From NCBI RefSeq assembly GCF_001514285.1, contig NZ_KQ949041.1, positions 55,138-119,137 on the forward strand: a stretch of 64,000 bases of DNA, read 5' to 3'. The DNA comes from Streptomyces sp. DSM 15324 (lineage in GTDB: Bacteria > Actinomycetota > Actinomycetes > Streptomycetales > Streptomycetaceae). Below are positions 50,859 through 59,005 of this stretch, in pieces (position 1 is the stretch's first letter; each line of letters opens with the position of its first letter). The position numbers and the translations under genes were made by a program. The notes beneath the pieces were generated by a model. That model made no database searches, was not told the DNA's origin, and saw only the letters and a program-made list of their open reading frames with translations.

Positions 50859-51886
50859 CCATGAGCAATGCGGGGGCCCGGCGCAGACCGCCGACGATCC
50901 ACGACGTGGCGCGGGAGGCAGGGGTCTCCCGCGGCACCGTCTCCCGGGTGCTCAACGGCGGGCACTACGTCAGCCCCGCGGCGGCGGAGGCGGTCAACGC
51001 CGCCATCCGCAAGACCGGTTACGTCGTGAACCGGCACGCCCGCTCGTTGATCACCGGCCGTTCGGACTCGGTGGGATTCCTGCTGACCGAGCCCCAGGAG
51101 CGGTTCTTCGAGGACCCGAACTTCAATGTGCTGCTCAGCGGCTGCACCCAGGCGCTCGCGGCGCACGACATCCCGCTGCTGCTGATGCTGGCGGGCACCA
51201 AGGACGAGCGGCGGCGCATCACCCGCTACATCACCGCCGGGCACGTCGACGGGGTGCTGCTGGTCTCCAGCCACTCCGGCGACCCGGTCGCGGAGGAACT
51301 GCGCGAGGCGGGGGTGCCGCTGGTCCAGTGCGGCAAGCCGATGGGGCTGCGTTCCAAGGTGAGCTATGTGGCGGCGGACGACCGGGACGGCGCCCGGGAC
51401 ATGGTGCGCCACCTGCTCTCGCTCGGCCGGCGCCGGATCGGCATGGTGAGCGGTCCGCTGGACACCCCGGGCGGTGTGGACCGGCTCGCCGGCTACAAGG
51501 AGGTGCTCACGGAGGCGGGCATCGGGATCGACGAGCGGCTCGTGGTCTCCGGCGACTACAGCCGGGCCAGCGGGGAGGCGGCCGCCGAACGGCTGCTGGC
51601 GCAGGCCCCGGATCTGGACGCCCTGTTCGTCGCCTCCGACCTGATGGCCCGGGGTGCGCTGACGGCGCTGCGCCGGGCCGGGCGCCGGGTTCCCGAGGAC
51701 GTGTCCGTGGGCGGCTTCGACGACTCCGTCGCGGCGACGGAGGCGGTGCCCGCGCTCACCACGATCCGTCAGCCCTACGACCGGGTCAGCGCCGAGATGG
51801 TGCGCGTCCTCCTCGCCCAGATAGGGGGCGAGGACCCGGCGGCGGTGATCCTGCCGACGGAGCTGGTGAAGCGGGACTCGACCTGA
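50855..51886 (+). CDS. LacI-family repressor of the galactan locus
   Basis: A 343-residue LacI/GalR regulator. The HTH is PTIHDVAREAGVSRGTVSRV, with hinge helix RHARSLITGRSD. The ligand-binding domain has FEDPNFNVLLSGCTQAL and VGGFDDSVAATEAVPALTTI. It is translationally coupled to the second permease (ATGA). Galactobiose-type sugars are the probable inducer, and the palindrome at 47672-47687 is the probable site. Confidence 0.9.
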   Translation: MTMSNAGARRRPPTIHDVAREAGVSRGTVSRVLNGGHYVSPAAAEAVNAAIRKTGYVVNRHARSLITGRSDSVGFLLTEPQERFFEDPNFNVLLSGCTQALAAHDIPLLLMLAGTKDERRRITRYITAGHVDGVLLVSSHSGDPVAEELREAGVPLVQCGKPMGLRSKVSYVAADDRDGARDMVRHLLSLGRRRIGMVSGPLDTPGGVDRLAGYKEVLTEAGIGIDERLVVSGDYSRASGEAAAERLLAQAPDLDALFVASDLMARGALTALRRAGRRVPEDVSVGGFDDSVAATEAVPALTTIRQPYDRVSAEMVRVLLAQIGGEDPAAVILPTELVKRDST

Positions 51887-51999
51887 GCGCCGGCGTCGGT
51901 CGGTCAGGATCGGAGAAGCGCGCTCCCCTCACCCGGGCCTAGCGTGAGACCACCGGCCCATCCCGCCGGAACCACGCGAAGACCGAGGAGTGACCGGCC

Positions 52000-52365
52000 A
52001 TGACGACCACCACCGGTGTGCAGACGATCATCTACCCCGTGAAGGACCTGGAGCGGGCCAAGGCCGTGTTCGGGGCGCTGCTCCAGGTCGAGCCGTACGC
52101 CGACGAGCCCTACTACGTCGGCTACAAGGCGGCCGGCCAGGACGTCGGCCTCAACCCGAACGGGCACGCCCAAGGGCTGACCGGGGCGGTTCCGTTCTGG
52201 CACGTCACCGACATCCGCGGGCGGCTGGCGGCCCTGGTGGAGGCGGGGGCCGAGGTGCTCCAGGATGTGCAGGACGTCGGCAACGGCCGGCTGATCGCGT
52301 CGGTCAAGGACTCGGACGGCAACCTGGTGGGGCTGCTCCAGGACCCCCCGAAGAACCCCTCGTAG
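52000..52365 (+). CDS. VOC/glyoxalase-fold protein
   Basis: A 121-residue vicinal-oxygen-chelate protein: QTIIYPVKDLERAKAVFGAL, YYVGYKAAGQDVGLNPN, and SVKDSDGNLVGLLQDP. The metal-ligand pattern is incomplete, so it may be a binding or resistance protein rather than an enzyme. GAGGAG lies upstream of the ATG. Confidence 0.85.
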   Translation: MTTTTGVQTIIYPVKDLERAKAVFGALLQVEPYADEPYYVGYKAAGQDVGLNPNGHAQGLTGAVPFWHVTDIRGRLAALVEAGAEVLQDVQDVGNGRLIASVKDSDGNLVGLLQDPPKNPS

Positions 52366-52385
52366 AACCGCCTCCACCCGCACTA

Positions 52386-52399
52386 GTTGCACACTCAAC
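52386..52399. promoter_or_regulatory. MarR-type operator GTTG-N6-CAAC
   Basis: An inverted repeat 30 bases upstream of the MarR gene start. Together with the preceding bases it contains ACTAGTTGCA (52382-52391), the same 10-mer as in the fadH operator. Autoregulation is likely. Confidence 0.5.
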
Positions 52400-52429
52400 A
52401 AGAGCGGACAGGGGTGTTACCGTGCGGGT

Positions 52430-52822
52430 ATGGCAGCGAAGACGGCCGGGGCGGGCCTCGAGGAGCGGTGGCGGGACATCCTGTCGGTGCACGCACGCAC
52501 GATGTGCGAGATCGACCGCGCGCTGCACCCGCACGGCCTCGGCGCGAGCGACTTCGAGGTGCTCGACATCCTCGCCGCGGAGGCTCCCGGACAGGGCGAG
52601 CAGTGCCGGGTGCAGGATCTCGTGGGCCGGGTCCACCTCAGTCAGAGCGCCCTGTCCCGGCTGATCGGGCGGCTGGAGAAGGAGGGCCTGGTGGCCCGGG
52701 CCGTCTGTCTGGAGGACCGGCGCGGGGTGTATGTCACGCTCACCCGCAAGGGACGTGATCTGCACACGGAGGTGCTGCCGTTGCAGCGGGGCGTGCTGGA
52801 GCGGATGCTCGGCGGTTCCTGA
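52430..52822 (+). CDS. MarR-family transcriptional regulator
   Basis: A 130-residue MarR protein: helix 1 RDILSVHARTMCEIDRALHP, the winged helix QDLVGRVHLSQSALSRLIGR, and the wing EDRRGVYVTLTRKGRD. The C-terminal dimerisation helix is shortened. An operator-like repeat lies just upstream. Shared half-sites suggest it may also act at fadH. Confidence 0.88.
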   Translation: MAAKTAGAGLEERWRDILSVHARTMCEIDRALHPHGLGASDFEVLDILAAEAPGQGEQCRVQDLVGRVHLSQSALSRLIGRLEKEGLVARAVCLEDRRGVYVTLTRKGRDLHTEVLPLQRGVLERMLGGS

Positions 52823-52849
52823 GCACGTCGCCCCTTCGGGGCACTGGTC

Positions 52850-53956
52850 TCAGCCTTGTTCCTCCCCGGCGCGACGGTCCCCCGGCCGGCGGTCCGCCGG
52901 GCGGTGGGGTGGGATCGGGGTGGAGGGGAAGTCGCGTGGGCCCGTCCACAGGGCGGGGACCGCGTCGCAGCGGCGGCACAGCTCGTAGCCGACCGCCTCG
53001 TAGTTGACCCGCCAGCCCCGGAAGTGTGGCCAGGCCTCCTCGGGCCCGCGTTCCGCCCGGAAGCCCGTCGACTCCAGCATCGACACCGCCGCCTCGAACT
53101 CGGCATAGGTCAGACCGACGGGGTCGTCCGGGGCCGGGTCGGGGTCGAAGCCGAAGCGGATCGAGCGGGCGATGTCCCGCAGTGCGGTGAACCCCGCGCG
53201 CAGCACCAGCCGGGCCTCCGGCGGCGCGGTGCGCGGGGACAGCGCCAGTTGCAGGGCCGCCGCGTCCATCACCGCGATCAGCCCGACCAGCCAGCTGCGC
53301 TGCGGGCGCGGCGAGCGGAACGCCAGCAGCACCGGGTACGTCGCATGGCTCTCCCCCATGTCCGAGGCCAGCCGCTCCCAGGCGCGGTACAGCTCCGGCA
53401 GCGCGGTCTCGGTGTCGACCAGCCACTGCCGGGCGAGGATCTCGGGACCCCAGGCGGGCTCGCCGGCCCGCGACTGGAGCAGGGTGACCTCCAGCTCCCG
53501 GCGGTTGTAGGCGGCGTACAGGGTGGGAAGGTAGGCGATCTGGAGGGCGATGACGACCGGGCCGGTGATCGCGGCCGCGAAGTCGAGGACGGACAGCCGT
53601 ACCCGGGCGCCGCTGGCGAAGCCCAGGGTGAACAGACTGGAGCCGGCCTCCCGGAAGGCGGTGGTCCAGCCGAGCGGGGACAGCGCGTACAGCAGCAGCC
53701 CGTATCCGGCCAGGGCGCCGAGCAGCCAGATCCCCAGCATGCCGACCAGCATCAGCGGGGCGAGCCAGGTCTGCCACCGGTCGACGGCCTCGTACCCGCG
53801 GCGCAGGGCGGCGAGGTGCAGCAGCCGGCGCAGGGTCCACCAGAGCCGGTACACGACCACGGAGTACAGGCCGCGCGGGACGACGAGGGTGCGCAGGACG
53901 CTTCCGAGCACCAGAGCGAGGACGAGTCCGCCGGCCGCACCGGAGAGCCAGATCAT
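52850..53956 (-). CDS. membrane protein with degenerate ion-channel-like core
   Basis: A 368-residue membrane protein. Four hydrophobic segments fill the first 155 residues. Between the third and fourth lies SSLFTLGFASGARV, which resembles the pore loop of two-helix potassium channels (selectivity TVGYG), though the signature is not intact. The C-terminal 200 residues are cytoplasmic and helical (LARQWLVDTETALPELYRAW). Homologous hypothetical proteins are common in Streptomyces. Channel function is only a suggestion. Confidence 0.65.
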   Translation of the reverse strand: MIWLSGAAGGLVLALVLGSVLRTLVVPRGLYSVVVYRLWWTLRRLLHLAALRRGYEAVDRWQTWLAPLMLVGMLGIWLLGALAGYGLLLYALSPLGWTTAFREAGSSLFTLGFASGARVRLSVLDFAAAITGPVVIALQIAYLPTLYAAYNRRELEVTLLQSRAGEPAWGPEILARQWLVDTETALPELYRAWERLASDMGESHATYPVLLAFRSPRPQRSWLVGLIAVMDAAALQLALSPRTAPPEARLVLRAGFTALRDIARSIRFGFDPDPAPDDPVGLTYAEFEAAVSMLESTGFRAERGPEEAWPHFRGWRVNYEAVGYELCRRCDAVPALWTGPRDFPSTPIPPHRPADRRPGDRRAGEEQG

Positions 53957-54011
53957 GGGGCCATTCTGGATTACGGCGAGCCGGCGGGCGCGGGCCGCCC
54001 CGGGTGGCGGG

Positions 54012-54410
54012 TCAGCGGGCGAGCAGGGTGCGCACTCCTTCCGAGGTGAGCGTCAGCGGGTGGTCGCCGGCGGCGTCTATGGCGAGCGAGAGATCTCCGG
54101 CGGGCCACTGCGCGGCGAGCGCGCCGAGGGGCACCAGCCGGTAGCGGTCGATCCCGGGCAGCAGTCCGGCCATCTCGGGTTCGGAGGTGAACACCGGGAC
54201 CACGGGTGTGGCGCCGGGGTTGTCCAGGACCGGCAGGGCCAGCCGGGCGGGGTCGCTGACGTCCTCGTCGGTGGCGTCGTCGGGCACCGGCACCAGGACG
54301 TCGCAGTGCGCGAGCGTCTCCAGGGCCACCGTGTCCTCGGTGTCCCGGGCCAGCGCGTCCAGGGCCCAGCGGGCGGGGTCGGCGTTGCGGTCGTGGGCGG
54401 GCGTCTCCAT
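54012..54410 (-). CDS. SseB-family protein
   Basis: A 132-residue protein resembling the SseB N-terminal domain: VLVPVPDDATDEDVS, PVVPVFTSEPEMAGLLPGID and GDLSLAIDAAGDHPLTLTSE. Its role is unknown, although members occur beside secretion and stress genes. ATG at 54410 has AAGGGGAA upstream. Confidence 0.75.
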   Translation of the reverse strand: METPAHDRNADPARWALDALARDTEDTVALETLAHCDVLVPVPDDATDEDVSDPARLALPVLDNPGATPVVPVFTSEPEMAGLLPGIDRYRLVPLGALAAQWPAGDLSLAIDAAGDHPLTLTSEGVRTLLAR

Positions 54411-54652
54411 GACAGTTCCCCTTGTCGCGGCGGTCGTACGGCCCGCTCCGGAAGGCTTCCCTCCGGACGCGGTCCGGCCTCGCGTACCCGATCGGCCGGG
54501 GATCATGCCCCACCGGACCGGTCCGTGACCCGCGCGCGAGCGCGCCGACGCCGAAGGACGCCGCGGACGCCGAGGACGCCGCAGGCCATGGCGGAGCCGC
54601 CCGGGAATCCCGGCGGACGCGGACGCGGACACTGTGGCCCCGAGGCCGGCGG

Positions 54653-54829
54653 GGCTCGGCGGTCGGGCGTGTGCCGGCGGGGGTCAACGGTCGGGACGTA
54701 TACCGGCGGGGGCTCGGCCCTCAGGACCCGCGCCTGCGGGGGGCTCGACGGTCGGGACGTGTACCGGCGGGGCTCGGCCGTCAGGATCCATACCGACGGG
54801 ACTCGACCGTCAGGACCCGTACCGGCGGG
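54653..54829. repeat. minisatellite of about six 30-bp units
   Basis: Six tandem copies of a unit near GGCTCGGCGGTCGGGACGTG followed by TACCGGCGG, with lengths of 28-31 bases and many substitutions. Frames through it stay open and would encode GRDVYRRG-type repeats, but no start or ribosome site supports a gene. It ends inside the stop of the adjacent gene remnant. The interval 54411-54652 shows nothing else. Confidence 0.75.
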
Positions 54830-55104
54830 CCGACTCGTTCTGCTGGGCCATGCGCCTGAGGGCGAGCAGGGCGGGTTCCAGGAGGACGGTCAGCAGCAGG
54901 GCGCGCTCGGCGGTCTCCAGCGGGTCGTCGAGCCCTTCGAGCTGGTCGAGGTCGAGGGCCGCGGTGCGTTCGGCGAGCCGGGCGTACGGCAGCAGGGTCC
55001 GCCAGTCGAGCGGGACGCCCAGGGCGCGCAGGGAGGCGAGGGTCTCGGCGAGGGTGTCCCGGGCGGGTGCCGAGGCGTGCACGTCCCAGTCCAGCTCTCG
55101 GATG
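54810..55104 (-). pseudogene. C-terminal half of an unidentified gene
   Basis: A minus-strand frame of about 98 codons with protein-like content: ELDWDVHASAPARDTLAETL, GVPLDWRTLLPYARLAERTA, LDLDQLEGLDDPLETAERAL and LRRMAQQNESARRYGS to the stop. Upstream of about 55104 the frame turns into antisense of the MFS remnant, so the 5' part is missing. The family was not recognised. Confidence 0.5.
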
Positions 55105-56085
55105 GCGCTCGGCGTGTGGTCCGGGGTGAGCGGGCTCGCCGTGGCGATGGGCCCGGTGGTCGGCGGTGCGGTCGTGGACGGCCTGGACTGGCGGTGGATC
55201 TTCTGGATCAACGTGCCGGTGTGCGTGATCGCCGTCCCGCTGGTGCTGTTCGCGCTCGAGGAGAGTGCGCTGCCCGGCATCCGGCTCGACCTGGCCGGCA
55301 TGGTGCTGGCAGCGGGGGGACTGTGCGCCGTGGTGTGGGCGATCGTGCGCGGCGAGCCCGACGGCTGGACCTCCGCACAGGTGCTCGGCGCGTTCGCCGG
55401 CGGCGCGGTGCTGCTGGCCGCGTTCGTCGCCCGGGAGGCCAGGACCGAGGAGCCGATGCTGCCGCTGTCGTTCTACCGGGTGCGGGCCTTCACCCTCACC
55501 AACATCGTCTCGGCGACCATGTACTTCGGGGTCTTCGGCTCGCTGTTCCTGCTCGCGCAGTACCTCCAGATCGTGCCGGCGCGCACCCCGCTGGAGGCCG
55601 GTGTGCGCACCCTCGCCTGGACACTGATGCCGATGTTCGTCGCCCCCGTCGCCGGACTGCTCACCGACAAGGTCGGCGGCGGCCGGCTGATGGCTCTCGG
55701 GCTCTTCCTCCAGGGCGTCGGACTGGGCTGGATCAACCTGGTCGCCGACGTCGACACGGACTACTCCTCGCTGGTCGGCCCGATGGTCGTGGCCGGTGTC
55801 GGCATGGGCTTCGTGTTCGCGCCGACGGCGGCGGTCGTGCTCGGCTCGGTCGCCGAAGAGCACGCGGGCAAGGCCTCCGGCGCCAACACCACCGTGCGCG
55901 AGGTCGGCGGCGCGCTCGGCATCGCCGTACTGAGCACGGTGTTCGTGGCCCACGGCAGCACAGAGGGCCCCCGGCAGTTCGTCGACGGCCTGCATCCCGC
56001 GGTGTGGGTGGGGGTCGCCGTGGTGTTCACCGGAGCGCTGTGCGCCCTGGGGATCCCCCGCCGCCGCACGGTCCTGCACACCTGA
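55105..56085 (+). pseudogene. 5'-truncated DHA2-type MFS efflux transporter
   Basis: About 327 codons of a 14-helix drug exporter (EmrB/QacA branch) remain. They start at ALGVWSGVSGLAVAMGPVVG, which is antiporter motif C of helix 5, and continue through WRWIFWINVPVCVIAVPLVL to the natural C-terminus. Helices 1-4 with motif A, about 140 residues, are absent. No plausible start codon with a ribosome site leads into the remainder. The neighbouring minus-strand gene is cut at the same point. Confidence 0.75.
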
Positions 56086-56097
56086 GCAGACCCCCGC

Positions 56098-56128
56098 TTG
56101 AATGATCAGATGAACGTCGGGTTAGCAT
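56098..56128 (+). promoter_or_regulatory. promoter of the gap gene
   Basis: TTGAAT (56098-56103) and TTAGCA/TAGCAT (56122-56128) with 18-19 bases between them, 32 bases before the GTG start. The A/T-rich patch contrasts with the surroundings. Confidence 0.45.
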
Positions 56129-56159
56129 CTGAGCGCCACCTAGCTCGAAAGATAGGCCC

Positions 56160-57608
56160 GTGACGCTCAACGACGATTCGTTCACCCACTGGAAGAACCG
56201 CGAGGAGATCGCGGAGTCGATGATCCCGATGATCGGGAAGCTGCACCGCGAGCGGGACGTGACGATCCTGCTGCACAGCCGCTCCCTGGTGAACAAGTCG
56301 GTGGTCAGCATCCTCAAGACCCACCGGTTCGCCCGCCAGATCGCGGGCGAGGAGCTCTCGGTCACCGAGACCCTGCCGTTCCTCGAGGCACTCACCACCC
56401 TCGACCTCGGCCCGTCCCAGATCGACATCGGTATCCTCGCCGAGAGCCACCGCGCCGACGACCGCGGTCTGTCGGTCCTGGACTTCACCGCCGAGGCCGT
56501 CGCGGGCGCCACGGGCGCCCACAAGATCGACCGCCGCGAGCCCCGCGACGTCGTCCTGTACGGCTTCGGCCGCATCGGGCGGCTCGTCGCCCGGCTGCTC
56601 ATCGAGAAGACCGGCTCCGGCAACGGCCTGCGGCTCCGCGCCATCGTGGTGCGCGGCGGCGGCGACCAGGACCTCGTCAAGCGTGCCTCGCTGCTGCGCC
56701 GCGACTCCGTGCACGGCCAGTTCCAGGGCACGATCACGGTCGACGAGGCGAACGGCACGATCGTCGCCAACGGCAACGCGATCAAGGTGATCTACGCCGA
56801 CAGCCCGGCCGAGATCGACTACACGGCGTACGGCATCGACAACGCCATCCTGATCGACAACACCGGCAAGTGGCGCGACCGCGAAGGCCTCTCGCAGCAC
56901 CTGCGCCCGGGCATCGACAAGGTCGTGCTGACCGCGCCCGGCAAGGGCGACGTCCCGAACATCGTGCACGGCGTCAACCACGACACGATCAAGCCGGACG
57001 AGCAGATCCTGTCCTGCGCGTCCTGCACCACCAACGCGATCGTCCCGCCGCTGAAGGCGATGAACGACGAGTTCGGGGTGGAGCGCGGCCACGTGGAGAC
57101 CGTCCACTCGTTCACCAACGACCAGAACCTGCTGGACAACTACCACAAGGCCGACCGGCGCGGCCGCTCGGCGCCGCTGAACATGGTGATCACCGAGACC
57201 GGTGCGGCGTCCGCCGTCGCCAAGGCGCTGCCCGAGCTCAAGGCGCCGATCACCGGCAGCTCGATCCGGGTGCCCGTGCCGGACGTCTCGATCGCCATCC
57301 TCAGCCTGCGCCTCAGCCGCGAGACCACCCGCGACGAGGTCCTGGACCACCTCCGTGACGTCTCGCTGACCTCGCCGCTGCGCCGCCAGATCGACTTCAC
57401 CACGGCCCCCGACGCGGTCTCCATGGACTTCATCGGCTCGCGGCACGCCTCGATCGTCGACGCCGGCGCCACCAAGGTCGACGGCGACAACGCCATCCTC
57501 TACCTCTGGTACGACAACGAGTTCGGCTACTCCTGCCAGGTCGTCCGCGTCGTGCAGCACGTCTCCGGGGTCGAGTACCCGACGTACCCGGCGACGAGCG
57601 CCCAGTAG
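56160..57608 (+). CDS. gap: glyceraldehyde-3-phosphate dehydrogenase, long form
   Basis: A 482-residue dehydrogenase. The first 130 residues form a helical extension not present in the classic 335-residue enzyme (ESMIPMIGKLHRERDVTILL). The NAD(P)-binding domain then begins at VVLYGFGRIGRLVARLL. The catalytic cysteine is in LSCASCTTNAIVPPLKAM, and DNTGKWRDR and WYDNEFGYSCQVV are family blocks. Several actinobacteria have such a long paralogue; whether it works in glycolysis or gluconeogenesis is not visible. GTG at 56160 follows GATAGG. Confidence 0.9.
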   Translation: MTLNDDSFTHWKNREEIAESMIPMIGKLHRERDVTILLHSRSLVNKSVVSILKTHRFARQIAGEELSVTETLPFLEALTTLDLGPSQIDIGILAESHRADDRGLSVLDFTAEAVAGATGAHKIDRREPRDVVLYGFGRIGRLVARLLIEKTGSGNGLRLRAIVVRGGGDQDLVKRASLLRRDSVHGQFQGTITVDEANGTIVANGNAIKVIYADSPAEIDYTAYGIDNAILIDNTGKWRDREGLSQHLRPGIDKVVLTAPGKGDVPNIVHGVNHDTIKPDEQILSCASCTTNAIVPPLKAMNDEFGVERGHVETVHSFTNDQNLLDNYHKADRRGRSAPLNMVITETGAASAVAKALPELKAPITGSSIRVPVPDVSIAILSLRLSRETTRDEVLDHLRDVSLTSPLRRQIDFTTAPDAVSMDFIGSRHASIVDAGATKVDGDNAILYLWYDNEFGYSCQVVRVVQHVSGVEYPTYPATSAQ

Positions 57609-57800
57609 CGCCGCGTCCCCTCGGGTGATCTCGCCGGGTGTGGTGCACCCGGCCCGGTACCGGGCGGCCGTCGGAAGTCGATCGAGCCGATGGCCGCCCG
57701 TCCGCCGGACGGAGACGACCATCGGTGCGGCCGTCGGACCCGGATCGAAGCGGCCGTCACACCCGCCTGCGGGCCCCACCGGATGCAGTAACGTCATGCC

Positions 57801-58916
57801 GTGACGGATCACTCCACCGGAGACGGCGCGGCCCTGCGGCCCGCGGGCGGGGGCAGACGGCGTCGCGGCACCGCGGGCCGGGACAAGCCCGCCACCATCC
57901 GTGACGTCGCCGCCAGGGCGGGCGTGTCCGTGGCCACCGTGTCCCGCACGCCGGCCGGGAACTACCCGGTCTCCGAGACGACCCGCGCCCGGGTCACGGC
58001 GGCGGTCGAGGCGCTCCACTACGTGGTGAACGTGCACGCCAAGGCGCTGTCCGGCGGCGTTCCCGGACCCGTCGCCCTGGTCCTCCACGACATCACCAGC
58101 CCCTCCCTCGCCCATGTGGCGGCCGGGGTGCAGCAGGAGGCGGCGACGCGCGGCCGGCTGAGCCTGGTCTGCGCCACGCACGGCGATCCGGCCCGCGAGA
58201 ACGACCTCGTGCAGCTGATGCGCGAACAGCACGCCGCCGCCGTGGTGCTGGTCGGCGGCGCGGAGGCCGACGACGCCTCCTACGCGCGGATGGCCGGATA
58301 CGCGCACGGCCTGGCCTCGGCCGGATCACGGCTGGTCCTGGTCGGACGCCCGCCGCTGCCCGCCGGCGCGCCGGCCACGGTGATCGAGTACGACAACCGC
58401 GGCGGCGCCTTCCAGGCCGCCGGCCGGCTGCTCGCCGCGGGGCACCGGCGCGTGCTGTTCCTCGGCGGGGAGCCCAGGTTCGCCACCGCCCAGCAGCGCC
58501 GGGCGGGCCACCTGGACGCGCTGCGGGCGTACGGGGTGCCGTACGAGGAGGAACTCGACGTGCCGGGGCCGTACACCCGCACCTCGGGCTATCTGCGCAC
58601 CCGTGACGCCCTGCGCGCGGGGCAGGGGTTCACGGCCGTCTTCGCCGGCACCGACATGGTGGCCCTCGGCGCGCTGGCCGCGCTGCGCGAGGCCGGGGTG
58701 AGCGTCCCGGACGACGTCTCCCTGGTGGGCTACGACGACGTGCCCTTCGCGGCGGACCTCACCCCCGCGCTGACCACCGTCCGCGTCCCGTACGAGGATC
58801 TGGGCCGGTCCGCCGTACGGTTGGCGCTGGAGCGGGAGGAGCGGGTCTGCGCGGACGACCACGTGGTGCTCGGCACCCACCTGGTGATCCGGCAGTCGGT
58901 GACCGCCCGGGGCTGA
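57801..58916 (+). CDS. LacI-family regulator with atypical recognition helix
   Basis: A 371-residue LacI/GalR regulator with a 25-residue basic N-terminal extension. The HTH is TIRDVAARAGVSVATVSRTP, followed by AGNYPVSETTRARV. Most homologues have SRVLNG where this protein has SRTPAG, placing a proline at the end of the recognition helix. The hinge (VHAKALSGG) and ligand domain (VLVGGAEADDASYARM, GYDDVPFAADLTPALTTVRV) are normal. It converges on gnd; its target is unknown, and the pentose-phosphate gene nearby is one possibility. Confidence 0.85.
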   Translation: MTDHSTGDGAALRPAGGGRRRRGTAGRDKPATIRDVAARAGVSVATVSRTPAGNYPVSETTRARVTAAVEALHYVVNVHAKALSGGVPGPVALVLHDITSPSLAHVAAGVQQEAATRGRLSLVCATHGDPARENDLVQLMREQHAAAVVLVGGAEADDASYARMAGYAHGLASAGSRLVLVGRPPLPAGAPATVIEYDNRGGAFQAAGRLLAAGHRRVLFLGGEPRFATAQQRRAGHLDALRAYGVPYEEELDVPGPYTRTSGYLRTRDALRAGQGFTAVFAGTDMVALGALAALREAGVSVPDDVSLVGYDDVPFAADLTPALTTVRVPYEDLGRSAVRLALEREERVCADDHVVLGTHLVIRQSVTARG

Positions 58917-59005
58917 CCGCACCGGACCGGGCCGGGCGGACGCGGGTCGAGCCGTGTCGGCCCGGACCCGCTCGCGCCGGACCGGTCCCGTGCGCCGGGG
59001 CCCTC

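Noticed and set aside
54653..54829. Tandem repeats considered as a CRISPR array.
   Set aside because: Units follow each other directly without unique spacers and are diverged; no cas genes are present.
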